DNA of 64,000 nt. Origin: Paulinella micropora (taxonomy: Eukaryota; Cercozoa; Imbricatea; Euglyphida; Paulinellidae). Made by a program: the position numbers and the translations under genes. Positions within the stretch are counted from its first letter, which is position 1. The number at the start of each line of letters is the position of its first letter. Below are positions 1 through 11,800 of this stretch, piece after piece. The stretch covers positions 124,001 through 188,000 of the forward strand of contig WBZZ01005583.1 of NCBI GenBank assembly GCA_019918135.1. Direction: 5' to 3'. Below the pieces are notes generated by a model that was not told the origin of the DNA, did no database searches, and worked only from the letters and a program-made list of their open reading frames with translations.

Positions 1-2110
1 TTCTTGTGTTAAGAAGTAAGATTTTTGCCATTGCCGGCTGGAATAATTCGTGCGAAAAGATTGCGCTGAATTAAAGTTCGACGGTTTTACACTTGGCACT
101 GAGAACTAGGAGAGGGAAGGGGCAGGGAGAAGACAAGAAAACAACAAAACGTACTTGAAAAGTCTCGACAAGGGAAGAGAAGGAGAGGAAGGGGAGGGGG
201 GAAGGGTGAGGGGAGTGCTCCTCCCCCCGTTGCACCCTCTTTCCCTTGTCCCCTGCTACTTCCCCCTTCCCTCCCCTCGTCCCTTGTTTGCGCCTGCAAA
301 CACATCACCAAGAAAAAAGTGTTTTTTCCACTTTTCATATTTTTCCTATTTCCGCGAATCTTGCGCACCGTGCTTCAGCGCGACCCTGCGGCGGATGGAT
401 GGGCGGTGGTCAATGTACCAAGTGGACAAAGACCCCGACGGCGTCCGTGCCAGGGGCTGCGACGGGAGCGAGACAGAAAAGGGGGAAGGGGGAGGGGCGC
501 GCGCCAAGATATGTAAACATTTTTTATTAAAGCTTGACAAAGTCTTATATTTGACACTGCAGACTAGGAGCGGGAGGGGGGGCACGCTAATAATGTACAA
601 AAAAAATCAATGAAAAAAATCCTTGACAACGCCGTGCTCCAACACGATCCTGCCTCGAATGGACGGACGGTGGTCAATGTACCAGATGAACAAAAACCTC
701 AGAACCCCGACGGTGTCCTGTCCGTGCCATGGCTTGGCCACCGTGCGCAAGATCTGCGGAAATATGAAAAATATGAAAAGAGGAAAAAAAATCTTTTTTC
801 CCGACCAGAAAAACGGACGGGAGGAGGGGAACAGGAGGGGAAGGAGAGGGGGGGAGAGAGAAGGGGACGGAGGGGGGGGGGGGGGGCACACCCCCGCCCT
901 TCCCCTCCGTTTACCCCGCTCCGTTCCCTCCCTCCCTGGCCCCCCCGTCCTTTGTTTGCGTGTGCAAACGCAGTCCAAAAAATTCTACTTTTTATACTTT
1001 TCCTATTTCCGCAGATTTTGCGCACAGTGCTCCAGCACGACCCTGCGGCGGATGGATGAGCGGTGGTTGCTGTGCCAAGTGGACAGGGGCCTCACGACCC
1101 CTGACGGCGCCCTGTCCGTGCCATGGAAGAAGCACAAATTATCTTTGTCTCTCATTCTTCCCCCCATCTGAGAGCAGGGAGTGGGAGAGGGAAGCGGTAG
1201 GGGAGGGCGCCAAGAAAGTGCGAAAAAGATTACGCTGAATTAAAGTTCGACGGTTTTACACTTGGCACTGAGAACTAGGAGAGCGGGAGAGAGGAAAGGA
1301 GGAGGGCAGGGGCGCGCTAAGAATGTTAAAAAAATTAATACAAAATCCCTGACAAAGTTTTAAATTAATATCGACAAAGTTTTGACAAAGTTTTAATCTT
1401 TGCCACTGAGAACTAGGAGAGGGAGAGGAAAGGGGAGGTGCAAGCACATTCTGTCTTTGACCCCCCCCCCCCCCTACCCCGACGGCGTCCTGTCCGTGCC
1501 ATGGCTCGACCACCGTGTGCAAGGTAAAAATATGAAATATGAAAAGAGGAAAAAAAAATTTGCCCGACAACCAAAGAAACAGACGGGGGGGGGGGAGGGG
1601 GAAAGGAAAGAAAGGAGGAGGGGACGGAGGGAGAGAAAGGAGGGAGTGGGGGGAAGAACGGGGAGGGAAGTGCTACCCCCCCCCCCCCCGTCCCTCTGTT
1701 CCCCTTGCCCCCTGCTACCCCCCCCCCTCCCCTCGTCTCTTGTTTGCGCGTGCAAACGCATTCCAAAACAAATTCCACTTTTCATATTTCTCCTTTTTTT
1801 TACACCTTGCGCAGCGCGCTCCGGCACGACCCTGCGGCGGATGGATGGGCGGTGGTCGCTGCTCGCCTTGAAAGAAGCACGAATTGTCTTTGTCTCTCCC
1901 CCCCCCCCCCCCGTCTGAGAATCGGGAGCGGGAGTGGGAAAGGGGAGGGGCGGGGGGCGCGTTAAGAATGTACAGAAAAAAATTAATAAAAAAATCCGTT
2001 GGCATTATCGGCTGGAACAATTCGTATTTTTTATATTAAAAAAAAAAACAAGCTATCAGCTGCGTTTTTGCTTCTTTTCAGGTGCATCTTGTTCAATTTT
2101 TGTTCCGCTA
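1..2110. repeat. Mixed P/T repeat array with purine- and C-rich linkers
   Basis: Two repeat families alternate. P fragments lie near 329-470, 631-785, 985-1135, 1478-1560 and 1776-1885, recognised by CCGCAGATCTTGCGCACC-like arms and a core with GCGGCGGATGGATGGGCGG. T units lie near 60-140, 520-600, 1195-1420 and 1955-2020 and carry the motif TTGGCACTGAGAACTAGGAG. Linkers are G/A-rich on one side and C-rich on the other. Open frames here have low-complexity translations rich in Pro, Gly, Arg and Phe and are not believable genes. Confidence 0.85.
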
Positions 2111-2121
2111 TCACTCTTCGC

Positions 2122-2541
2122 TCAAGGTAAGGTAGTAGTAGCGGAGGCACCTACCAAGAGAGATGGCCTATCGGCCCGCGCCCCAGGAGACGGCTTTTGC
2201 CATTTGGGCCAGCTAAGAAAGGTATCAAAGGGCGTCACCTGTAGGTACCGAAGCTGCCTGACTATAGCACCCGCTAGACGAGTCGCGGTGCGGTCGAACG
2301 GGACACAAAATGTCTTGTCGTGCGACCAATCAACGCGCGGGTTCCCACCGGACCTGCCCTCACAAGATAGCACAGGTTCGAGCTTGGTAGTTGGGCCAGC
2401 GGCTTCTTTGCAAGAAACACAGTAGGCCTTTATGTTCTTTGCCCTGCCACTATAAGTAGTCTTTTCTTCAGTATGCATGTTTGTGATAATTTGTTCGTAG
2501 GGAAACCCGAGGGGCGTCCAGCACTCGCGACAAAAACCCAC
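2122..2541 (-). CDS. Unknown frame with two CxxC pairs (possible zinc ribbon)
   Basis: This 139-codon frame carries CREC near its start and CVSC near residue 41, a spacing compatible with a zinc ribbon. The first codon of the frame is GTG. The frame is open further upstream without an ATG, and the first ATG lies about 20 codons in, after the first CxxC. It follows the BTB gene on the same strand with almost no gap, so it may be a co-transcribed gene or a piece of a larger one. The function is not recognised. Confidence 0.4.
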   Translation of the reverse strand: MGFCRECWTPLGFPYEQIITNMHTEEKTTYSGRAKNIKAYCVSCKEAAGPTTKLEPVLSCEGRSGGNPRVDWSHDKTFCVPFDRTATRLAGAIVRQLRYLQVTPFDTFLSWPKWQKPSPGARADRPSLLVGASATTTLP

Positions 2542-2549
2542 CTGGCTAA

Positions 2550-3014
2550 CTAATGCTCCTCCGGAATCCAGTAATCGTGACTTTTTGGCTGTGTTTCATA
2601 CAAGATGCCCTGCGAAGTCACTGCGTACTTGATTTGTACTTCCAGCAAATAATAGCACGCCAAGGACTGTAGTAAGGTTTGTGGGCAACCTGTTCTGAAA
2701 TACGACAAGATCACACAAAATGCATCTGGATCCAAGTCCAAAAAAAGTGCCTCGCGTGGATCCCAGCGCGCAACTGACGAAGGCGCCAAGACTTCTTGAA
2801 AGAAGACACTGCGTGCCTGCAAGGTTTCGGCACGGGTTCGTAAAATAGTACCTCCGACATCAAGCGTGATGAGTCTGTTGCTGGGCTCGAGCGGCGGTTC
2901 CTTTGGATACTGCACGCCGGACTGTTGTGCCTTTCCTTCCCACTTTGTCAACAACTCATTAAATTCATCAAAGGACTTAGCGCTCCAGGGATCTCGTCCT
3001 TCGTCAGTAGCCAT
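2550..3014 (-). CDS. KCTD-type BTB (potassium-channel T1-like) domain protein
   Basis: This is a 154-aa protein. The start is set at the ATG beginning MATDEGRDPW, because the frame upstream is only proline-rich low complexity. Residues 45-130 form a T1/BTB fold signature: RLITLDVGGTILRTR at 47-61, then FFQEVL, LFLDLDPDAFCVILSYFRTG near 90-109, and a leucine-rich helix. Such domains oligomerise and, in KCTD proteins, act as adaptors to cullin-3 ligases. BTB proteins are common in giant viruses and protists. No second domain such as BACK or Kelch follows. The family is confident; the substrate role is inference. Confidence 0.8.
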   Translation of the reverse strand: MATDEGRDPWSAKSFDEFNELLTKWEGKAQQSGVQYPKEPPLEPSNRLITLDVGGTILRTRAETLQARSVFFQEVLAPSSVARWDPREALFLDLDPDAFCVILSYFRTGCPQTLLQSLACYYLLEVQIKYAVTSQGILYETQPKSHDYWIPEEH

Positions 3015-3401
3015 GCTCTCTCCCTCGGGTATATTCCACTGCAAGTTAGAAAAAAAAAGAAAGAATTTTTTTGTGACATAAACTGGAAGGGTGGCGAAAG
3101 GGGGGGGGGGGGGGGGAGTAGAGGCAAGGGGAGGGGGAGGCACAAGACAAATTTAAAGGAGAGAGGGGGGGCCTCCACGACGGCCACGCGCAAAGCACTC
3201 TTGTTTGCACCAGTATGTTAGAAGAAAAAGGTCTCTCGCAACGTAAATTCAGATGACCCGCCGCTAACGATGCACAATTTTTCTTTAATCATTAAATGTA
3301 ACAAAATTCGAAATAGTACTTTATCTTTGTGGCAAACTCTTTTAACCAGGGGCCGACCGGCTTCGTCTTAGAGCCCCTAATACTGACACGTAGCTATTCC
3401 T

Positions 3402-3506
3402 CTACAACCACATCGTTTCCAAGTTGCATGTCACCTTATAATCTGGCTTCAAGTACGGATCGAGGATCGTGTGCCAGAGCGCCGACTCACAATGCAGCAG
3501 CTTCAT
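3402..3506 (-). pseudogene. Short coding-like remnant
   Basis: A 34-codon frame starting at an ATG (MKLLHCESALWHTILDPY...) has a protein-like composition unlike the surrounding repeats. Unique sequence at 3230-3500 (about 270 bp) holds nothing else that I recognise, and a P repeat arm abuts the upstream side. It is probably the cut end of a gene. The product is unknown. Confidence 0.3.
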
Positions 3507-6500
3507 AATGAAAAATATGAAAAGAGATTTTTTTTTAGCCCAACGACAAACTAAACAGGCGGAGGAGGGGGGAGAGGGGGAAGAGGAAGGAGAAGGAAAG
3601 GGAAATGGGGGGAACAAACTGGCCCCTCCGCCCCTCCCCTCGTCTTTTGTTTGCGCGTGCAAACGCATCCCAAATTGTTTTTCCACTTTTCATATTTTTC
3701 CTATTTCCGCAGATCTTGCGCACCGTGCTCCAGCGCAGCCCTGTGGCGGATGGATGGAGAGAGACCGACACTCGCTCCCCCGCTTTTTCCCTCATTCCGT
3801 TTAAATTTGTGAGTTTTTTTTAATTAAATTTCAATGGAACTGTTAACTAATTATTTTTGCTCCCGGCCAAAAAAAAATCTTGGAACAGATCAGATCACCG
3901 AGATGCGGATTGGATTGAATTCTTGAAGAGCTGAACCCCTCCAGAGACCGGCGGGCAGCTGGAAGGGGAAAAGGGGGAGGCGAGAGGGTGAGTGTGTGTC
4001 GGGGGGGGGGGGGGCGCCCCCCCCCCCCCTTTTCTCTCCCCCCGAGTCCCCTGAGCCCGGGGGGCTCAAGGAGAGGAGGAAAGCAGGGGCAGAGAGAAAA
4101 GAAAAGTGAGGGCGGGAAACAAATTTGGACGAAGCCGAGCTTGGCGCGGACCTGCTGTCCTTTGTGGTCGGCCCCGGGGCGTTTGCAAAGGTGCCGGCGG
4201 GGCGGTGCTGACCCCGCGGTGGATGAATGGGCGGCGGTCAATGTACCAGGTGGAAAGGGGCCTCATGACCCCGACGGACGGGTGTCCTGTCCGTGCCATG
4301 GCTCGGCCACCGTGCGCAAGATTTTGCGGAAATATGAAAAATATGAAAAGATGAAAAAAAATCTTTGCCTGACAACCAAGGAAAACAGACGGGCAAGGGG
4401 AGGGAGAAAGAAGAAGGGGAGGAGGGGAGGGGAGTGCCCCCCCCCGTTCCCTCCTCTTCCCCTTGCCCCTGCTACCCCCCCCCCCCTCTCCCCTCGTCCC
4501 TTGTTTGCGCGTGCAAACGCATCACAAAAAAAAATTTTTTTCTTCTACTTTTCATATTTTTCCTATTTCCACAGATCTTGCGCACCGTGCTCCAGCGCGA
4601 CCCTGCGGCGGGTGGATGGGGGTGTGGTCAATGTACCAGGTGGACAAAGACCTCACGACTCCGACGGCGTCCTGTCCGTGCCATGGCTCGGCCACCGTGC
4701 GCAAGATTTTGCGGAAATATAAAAAATATGAAAAGAGGAAAAAAACATTTTGCCCGACAACCAAAGAAACAGACGGGGGGGGGAAATAGAAAGGGGCAGG
4801 GGGGGGGGAGGGAGAGGAAGGGGGGCAAGAAGGGGGAAGGGAGTGTTCCCCCCCCCCCCCCCCCCGTCCCCCCGTCCCTCTGTTCCCCTCGTCCCTTGTT
4901 TGCGTGCAAACGCATTCCAATCTTTTTTCTTCCTGTTTTCATATTTTTACTTTTTTTTTACATCTTGCGCACCGCGCTCCAGCTCGACCCTGTGGCGGAT
5001 TGATGGGCGGTGGTCGCTGCTCACGATCCCCGACGGCGCCCTATCCGTGCCATGGAAGAAGCACGAATTGTCTTTGTCTCTCCCCCCCTGTCTGAGAATC
5101 GGGAGCGGGAGGGAAGGGGGAGGGGCGGGGGGCGCGTTAAGAATGTACAGAAAAAAATTAATTAATAAAAAAATCCTTGACAAAGTTTTAATCTTGGCAC
5201 TGAGAACTAGGAGAGGGAGAGGGGGGCGCACCAAGAATTTGTAAAATACGCTGAATTAAAGTTCGACAACGTCTTACACTTGACACTGAGAAGTAGGAGA
5301 GGAAAAGGGAAGAGGCAGGGGAGGGGGAAAGCAAAGACAAACCCCCACTCCATCTGAGAACGGGGAGCGGGAGAGGGAAGGGGCAGGGAGAAGGCAAGAA
5401 AGTACAAAAGAAAATGTACATAAAAAGTCTCGACAAGGAAGAAGGGAAGAGAGGGGGGGCTTAACGGAGGCGTTTCATGTATTTATTTTTTTGTGTAGCT
5501 TCTGCGCTCTTCCCCTCCCCCTCCCCCTCCCCCTTTCCCTCCACTCTCCCCTCCGCTGAGCCCAGGGGGCTCAAGGAGCAGGGGAGAGGGGGGAGGGTGG
5601 CAGAAAGGACTCTTGGATACGAGGAGGGGGGCGCCCCCCCCCCCCCTACAAATTTGGGCCCGAGAAATTGAGGAGGGCGGGACGCCCCGGCATGGGCTCA
5701 GTGGCATCCTAGTTTTTGTTCAGTTCTGCCCCCTGCTGTTTGAGCCCCCGGGCTCAGGGGGGGGGGGGGGAAGTAGAGGCGAGGGGAGGTCGTACACTTG
5801 GCACTGAGAACTAGGAGAGGGGGAGGGAGAGGTAGGGGAGGAGGATGCACAATTTGTCTTAGCTTTTCGTCTGAGAACCGGAGCGGGAGTGGGGAGGGGA
5901 AGGGGGGGAGGGAGGGCGCGCCAAGAAAGTTCGAAAAAGAATACGCTGAATTCAAGCTCGACGGTCTTATACCTGGCACTGAGAACTAGGAGAGAGAGAG
6001 AGAGGGTCAAGCCCTGCTCTGAGCCGATGTTCGAGCCGGTGTCCGATTCGTAGCAGACGGCGAGCCTCCACTGCGCCAGGAAAGTGCAAAAAAAAAGTTT
6101 TTTAACTAAAACTCAACAAAGTATTAAACTTGACACTGAGAAACTAGGACAGGGAGAGAGAAAGTACGAGCTGTCCTTGCCCCCCATCTGAGAACGGAGC
6201 GGGGGAGGGAAGGGGCAACGAGGGGGGGGGGGGGGAGAGAGAGCAGGCGCCAAGAAAGTGAAAAAAAGAATACGCTGAATTAAAGCTCGACGATCTTACA
6301 TTTGGCACTGAGAACTAAGAAGGCGAGGGAAGAGGCAAGGGAGTGGAGAGCACGAATTTTCTTTAGCCCCCCCGTCTGAGAATTGGGAGTGGGAGTGGGA
6401 AGGGGGAAGCGCGGGGGCGCGCTAAGATTGTAACAGAAATAATAAAGAAATCCTTGACAGAGTTTTAATCTTGGCACTGAGAACTAAGAGAGAGAGAGGG

Positions 6501-7740
6501 AAGGGGGGCAGGGGATGGGGAGAGGCACGACCCTGTCTTAGCCTCCCGTCTGAGAACTTGGACAGAGAGGGATAAGGGGAGGGGGGTGGGCAGAGGGAAG
6601 CCAAGAAAGTACCCAAAAAAATGTAAGTAAAAAAGTCTCGACAAGGGAGAAGGGGGGGGCTTAGTGGAGGCGTTTCATGTATTTTTTTTAGCTTCTGCGC
6701 CCTTTCTCCCCCTCCCCTCCTTCCCCTGTTCCTTGAGCCCCCTGGGCTCAGGGAGGGGAGAGGGGAGGGAGGCAGAAAGGATCTTTGGATATAGGAGGGG
6801 GTGGGGGGGGAGGGCGCCAAAGGGGGGGGGGGGGGCACCGCTCCCCTGCAAAATCGGGCCCGACAAAAGGGGGGGGGGGGGCGCTCCGGCATGGGCTCGG
6901 TGCCATCTTCTTAGTTTTTCTTCAGTTCTGCCCCCCTGCTCTTTGAGCCCCCTGGCTGCGGCGGATGGATGGCGCGGTGGTCAATGTACCAGGTGGACAA
7001 GTGCCTCACGGCCCCCGACGGCGTCCTGTCAGTGCCATGGCTCGGCCACAGGGTGTAAGGCCAGAAAAATATGAAAAATATGAAAAGAGGAAAACGAATT
7101 TTTTTTTGCCCAACAACCAAAGAAACAGACGGGGCAAGAGGAAGGGGGAAGGCAAAGGGGAGGGAGAAAGAGGAAGGGGAGAGAGGAAGGGGAGGGAGTG
7201 CTCCTTCCCCCCCCCGTTCCCCCTTCTTCCTTTTGTCCCTGCTACCCCCATCGTCCCTTGTTTGCGCGTGCAAACGCATCCCAATTCTTTTTTCCACTTT
7301 TCATATTTTTTCTTTTTTTTGGTCCATCTTGCGCACCGTGCTCCAGCACGACCCTGCGGCGGATGTGTGGACGGTGGTCATGTATCAGGTGAACAAGGGC
7401 CTCACGACCCCCGACGGCGCCCTGTCCGTGCCCATGGGAGAAGCACGAATTGTCTTTGTCTCTCCCCCCGTCTGAGAACAGAGAGCGGGAAAGGAAAAGA
7501 GGAGGGCAGGGGCGCGCGAAGAAAATACAAAATAAAAAAAATCCTCGACAAAGTTTTAATCTTGACACTGAAAACTAAGAGAGGAGGGAAGGGACAAGGG
7601 GAGGGGAGAGAGCACGAATTGTCCCCCCCCCCCCCCCATGTGAGAACAGGGAGCGGGAGAGAGAAGGAGAAAAAAAAGAGAGAGGGAAGGCCGAGAGGGG
7701 GGGGGGGGGAAAGAAAAATTGCAGGCTCAAAACAGAAAAA
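3500..7740. repeat. P/T/H repeat array
   Basis: This is a second large array. P units lie near 3690-3770, 4192-4360, 4542-4738 (complete), 4930-5080, 6955-7090 and 7290-7450. T units fill 5095-5440, 5780-6650 and 7475-7710. H blocks, each a palindromic GAGCCCCCGGGCTC-type hairpin, lie near 4045-4070, 5556-5580, 5738-5762 and 6730-6755. The last H block is framed by GGCGTTTCATGTATTT on one side and AGAAAGGATCTTTGGATATA on the other. A variant P head at 4110-4210 (GGCGCGGACCTGCTGTCC) recurs at 12.2, 13.1 and 14.3 kb. No gene is supportable. Confidence 0.85.
4542..4738 (+). mobile_element. Complete P unit: palindromic MITE-like element
   Basis: The left arm reads CTTTTCATATTTTTCC then CCACAGATCTTGCGCACC. 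The right arm is its inverted match, GGCCACCGTGCGCAAG followed by GCGGAAATATGAAAAATATG. Arms are about 45-50 bp and the core is about 110 bp (GCGGCGG...CCATGGCTCGG). It encodes nothing. Size, inverted arms and copy number resemble a MITE or the palindromic repeats known from pithovirus genomes. No target-site duplication could be fixed because the flanks are low complexity. Other near-complete copies lie near 9002-9190, 10861-11060, 11629-11815, 19116-19315, 21657-21855, 22047-22245 and 23586-23780. Confidence 0.65.
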
Positions 7741-7760
7741 CCTGGTCTTTGTGTAGTCAA

Positions 7761-8357
7761 ATGGCCGGTTACGACGAGGCTTGGGTGAACGAGGGCGAAA
7801 CCAAGGACCTAATGTGTGCAATTTGCCTGTGCGTGGCACGCGACATCGTGCAGCACGGCTGCGGCGCCTCGTTCTGCGAAGCCTGCTTTAAGCAAAACCA
7901 AGCGGCGGGGCGCCCTTGCGCCAACTGCCGGGGGCCAGATGACGCGGCGGCCGCCAACCGCGATCGCCTTGCGGTACAGAACCTCACGATCCGCTGCCCG
8001 TCCAACTGCGGTGCCACCTTCCGCCTTGGGGACAAGGAGAAACACTTGGTGGACAAGTGCCCGGCCCTCGCCGCAGCTGCTGCTAGTACCACCAGATCCG
8101 CCTGTGTATGCATTTACAATTATGCGTATGAAGGTTATAAAATTGCGGGAGCTGTCACCCTGTTGAAAAAAGATATAGGCGCGGCCGCCTGCGACCCGCA
8201 TTGCTCTAATAAAGCTGACAAAAATAGGAAGCTGGTGGGTGGGGCTTGCGAGTGCTGTGCAATCGATGCGGCATGCCGCAAGGGCTGGGAGTACGTAGGA
8301 GCGGTGGCCCGAGGAGATGGCGGATATATGCACTATTCCTTGCGCAAGCAACTCTAG
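7761..8357 (+). CDS. RING / TRAF-type zinc-finger protein
   Basis: This is a 198-aa protein with its start at the ATG after TAGTCAA. The RING-like finger spans 19-56: C19-x2-C22, C34, C39-x2-C42, C53-x2-C56. The usual His of the CGHSFC motif is replaced (GCGASFC), so one zinc ligand is missing or supplied elsewhere, for example by His32. A TRAF-type finger follows: C79, C83, H95, C100. The C-terminal half (residues 108-198) is Cys-rich and unassigned. RING-TRAF proteins are usually E3 ubiquitin ligases or adaptors, but the missing ligand makes E3 activity uncertain. It sits alone between repeat arrays and ends in TAG. Confidence 0.75.
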   Translation: MAGYDEAWVNEGETKDLMCAICLCVARDIVQHGCGASFCEACFKQNQAAGRPCANCRGPDDAAAANRDRLAVQNLTIRCPSNCGATFRLGDKEKHLVDKCPALAAAAASTTRSACVCIYNYAYEGYKIAGAVTLLKKDIGAAACDPHCSNKADKNRKLVGGACECCAIDAACRKGWEYVGAVARGDGGYMHYSLRKQL

Positions 8358-8864
8358 ACTTTTTTTGCAGGTGTTTTTGTGCCGTAACCTATTTTTCAAA
8401 CCTCTCCGGCACTCCCGCACCTCTTCTTTTTTGACTCCCAAGCACCTGTGCTGAAGCTTTCGTTGATTAAAAACTGTGCTGAAGCTTCTGGTCGTTTTTC
8501 TTGCCAAGGCGCGGGTGGGTGAGCCCCCGGGGGTCTGTGTTTGGCTGCCAAAATCAAGATACTGGTGTCACTTGTTGCGCGATCCTCGCATTGGTCTGTG
8601 CCTGCCTTCTCTAGAAACATTGTACGCTCTCTCCCTGACCTCAGCAACGCATAAATACAAATCTCTAGCACCGACCCATCGACATTTCTCTGCGTGCAGA
8701 CACGCAGGATCGAGGCGTACATGGCCGAAATTAGAGACTTGGAGGCCGAGCAGGAAAACGTCGTAAAATACTGGGTGCTCTGAAAATGTTGCTGCAACAA
8801 ATGTCCACTGCCGGCTACCACCACGCAGGGCACCGCGCCGCCCGACAGTCTGGATAACGCAGTG
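8358..8864. other. Unique intergenic stretch, possible gene remnant
   Basis: There is little repeat here. A short frame at about 8655-8783 contains MAEIRDLEAEQENVVKYW, which looks like a helical protein end but has no supportable start. The opposite strand is open over much of the interval but with an unconvincing composition. I see no recognisable gene. Confidence 0.3.
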
Positions 8865-11800
8865 CCCTGCAGGCAGGGAAGGAGAGGGGAGTGCTCCTCC
8901 CCCCCCCCCCCCCCCGTTCCCCCCTCTTCCCCTTGTCCCCCTGTTACCCCCCTCGTCCCTTGTTTGCGCGTGCAAACGCATCCCAAAAAAAATAATTTTT
9001 TTTCTACTTTTCATATTTTTCATATTTCCGTAGATCTTGCGCACCGTGCTCCAGCGCAGCCCTGCGGCGGATGGATGGGCGGTGGTCAATATACCAGGTG
9101 GACAAGGGCCTCACGACCCCGACGGCGCCCTATCGATGCCATGGCTCGGCCACCGTGCGCAAGGTCAGAAAAATATGAAACATATGAAATCAGGAAAAAA
9201 AAATTTTTTTGCCCGACAACCAAAGAAACAGACGGGGGGGGGGGGGAATAAAGAGGGAGGGAGAGGAAGAGGGGGGAAGATGTGGCAGGGGAGTGCTCCC
9301 CCCCCCCCCCGGTTCTCTCCCGTCCCGCTTGTTCCCCTTGTCCCCTGCTACCCCCCCCCCCCCCCCTTCCTCTCGTCCCTTGTTTGCGCGTGCAAACGCA
9401 TTCCATTTTTTTTTCTCACTTTTCATATTTTTCCTATTTCCGCAGATCTTGCTCACCGCGCTCCAGCACGACCCTGCGGCGGATGGATCGGTGGTGGTCG
9501 CTATGCCAGATGGACAAGGGCCTCACGACTCCCGACGGCGCCCTGTCTATGCCATGGAAGCACGAATTGTCTTTCTCTCCCCCCCCCCCCCCACACACAC
9601 CCCCTCGTCTGAGAGCAGGGAGTGGGAGAGGGAAGGGGGCAGAGAGAGGGCGCCAAGAAAGTGCGAAATTACGCTGAATTAAAGCTCGACGGTCTTACAC
9701 TTGACACTGAAGACTAGGAGTGGGACTGGGAAGGGGGAGGGGCAGGGGGCGCGTTAAGAATGTACAAAAAAAATTAATAAAAAAATCCTTGACAAAGTTT
9801 TTAATCTTGTCACTGAGAACTAGGAGAGAGAGAGGGACAAGCCCCGCTCTGAGCCGATGTCCAAGCCGGTGCCCGATTCGTAGCAGACGGTGAGCCTCCA
9901 CTGCGCCAATAAAGCGCAAAAATTTTTTTCATGAAAGTTCGATGGTCTTACACTTGGCACGGAAAATTAGGAGAGGGAGAGGGAAGAAGCATGGGAGTGA
10001 AGCGCCAGGAAAGTGCAAAAAAAAGTTTGTTTTAATTAAAACTCGACAGAGTTTTACACTTGACACTGAGAACAGGGGGGGGGGGGCGGGCGAGGAAAGG
10101 GGAGGGCAGGGGCGCGCTAAGAATGTACATAAATAAAAAATTCCTGGCAAAGTTTTTAATCTTGGCACTGAGAACTAGGAGAGGGGGAGGAAGGAGGCAG
10201 GGGAGGGGGCAAGCACGATATGTCTATGCATCTCCCCTCCCTGTCAGGGAGCGGGAGGGGGGAGCGCGCCAAGAAGTTGTAAATCACGCTGAGTTAAAGC
10301 TCGACAAAGTCCTACACTTGGCACTGGGGCAAGGGGAGAGGGGGGCTTAGTTGAGGCGTTTCATGTATTTTTCTGTAGCTTCTGCGCCCCTCCCCTCCCC
10401 CTGCTTCTTGAGCCCCCTGGGCTCAGGGAGGGAAGAGGGGAGGGAGGCAGAAAGGATCTTTGGATATAGGAGTGGGGTGGGGGGCGCCAAAGGGGGGGGG
10501 GGGGGGCAGCCCTGCGGCGGATGGATGGGCGGTGGTCATGTGTACCAGGTGGACAAGGGCCTCACAACCCCGACGGCGTCATGTCGGAGCCATGGCTCGG
10601 CCACCGTGCACAAAGTCAGAAAAATATGAAAAATATGAAATCAGGAAAAAAAATTTTTTTTGCCCGACAACCAAAGAAACAGACGGGCAAGAGAAAGGGG
10701 GGAAGGCAAAGAGGAGGAAGAAAGAGGAAAGGGAGGAGGGAAGGGGAAGGGAGTGCTCCTCCCCCCCCCCCCCCCGTTCCCCCCTCTTCCCATTGTCCCC
10801 CTGTTACCTCCCTCGTCCCTTGTTTGTGCGTGCAAACGCATCTCAAAAAAAAAAAAAATTCTACTTTTCATATTTCCGCGGAGTTTCCGAAGATCCTGCG
10901 CACCGTGCTCCAGCGCAGCCCTGCGGCAGATGGATGGGCGGTGGTCAATGTCCCAGGTGGACAAGGGCCTCACGACCCCGACGGCGTCATGTCGGAGCCA
11001 TGGCTCGGCCACCGTGCGCAAGGTCAGAAAAATATGAAAAATATGAAATCAGGAAAAAAAAAATTTTTTTGCCCGACAACCAAAAAAACAGACAGGGGAA
11101 GGGGGGGAAGGCCACGGGGAGGAAGAAAGAGGAAGGGGAGGAGGGAAGGGGAGGGGAGTGCTCCTCCCCCTCCTTCCCCTTGCTCCCTGTCATTGTTCTC
11201 GTCCTTGTATGTGCGTGCAAACGCATCCCAAAAAAATTCTTTTTTTCCACTTTTCATATTTTTCATATTTCCGCAGATCTTGCGCGCCGTGCTCCAGCGC
11301 AACCCTGCGGCGGAGAGGGGAGGGGTAGGGGGCTCCAAGAATTTGCAAAAAGAAAAGTTTTTTAATTAAAACTCGACAAAGTCTTACACTTAACACTGAG
11401 AACAGGGGGGCGGCCGAGAGGGCTGTCGGTGCCATGGCTCGGCCACCGTGCACAAGGTCAGAAAAAATTATGAAAAGAGGGAAACAAAATTTTTTGCCCG
11501 ACAACTAAAGAAACAGACGAGGGGGGGGGGGGAGGGGGAGGGGAGGGTAGTGCTTCCTTTTCATCCCTCGCTTCCCCCCTCCCCTTGTTCCTTGTTTGCG
11601 CGTGCAAACGCATCACCAAAATTTTTTTTCCACTTTTCATATTTTTCCTATTTCCGCGGATCTTGCGCACCGTGCTCCAGCGCGACCCTGCGGCGGATGG
11701 ACCGGCGATGGTCAATGTACCAGATGAACAAGGGCCTCACGATCCCGACGGCGTCTCCCGTCCGTGCCATAGCTCGGCCACCGTGCGCAAGGTCAGAAAA

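Noticed and set aside
155-2000. Many open frames of 60-180 codons on both strands in the first array
   Set aside because: Their translations are Pro/Gly/Arg/Phe low complexity that follows the repeats, and the same peptides recur in every array.
6000-6090. A tRNA-like reading of the GCCCGATTCGTAGCAGACGG block and its copies
   Set aside because: No cloverleaf stems or anticodon arm could be drawn; it is simply a repeated block.
10460-11369. Two overlapping frames of about 300 codons
   Set aside because: They translate P units and linkers in two frames at once, with no independent protein features.
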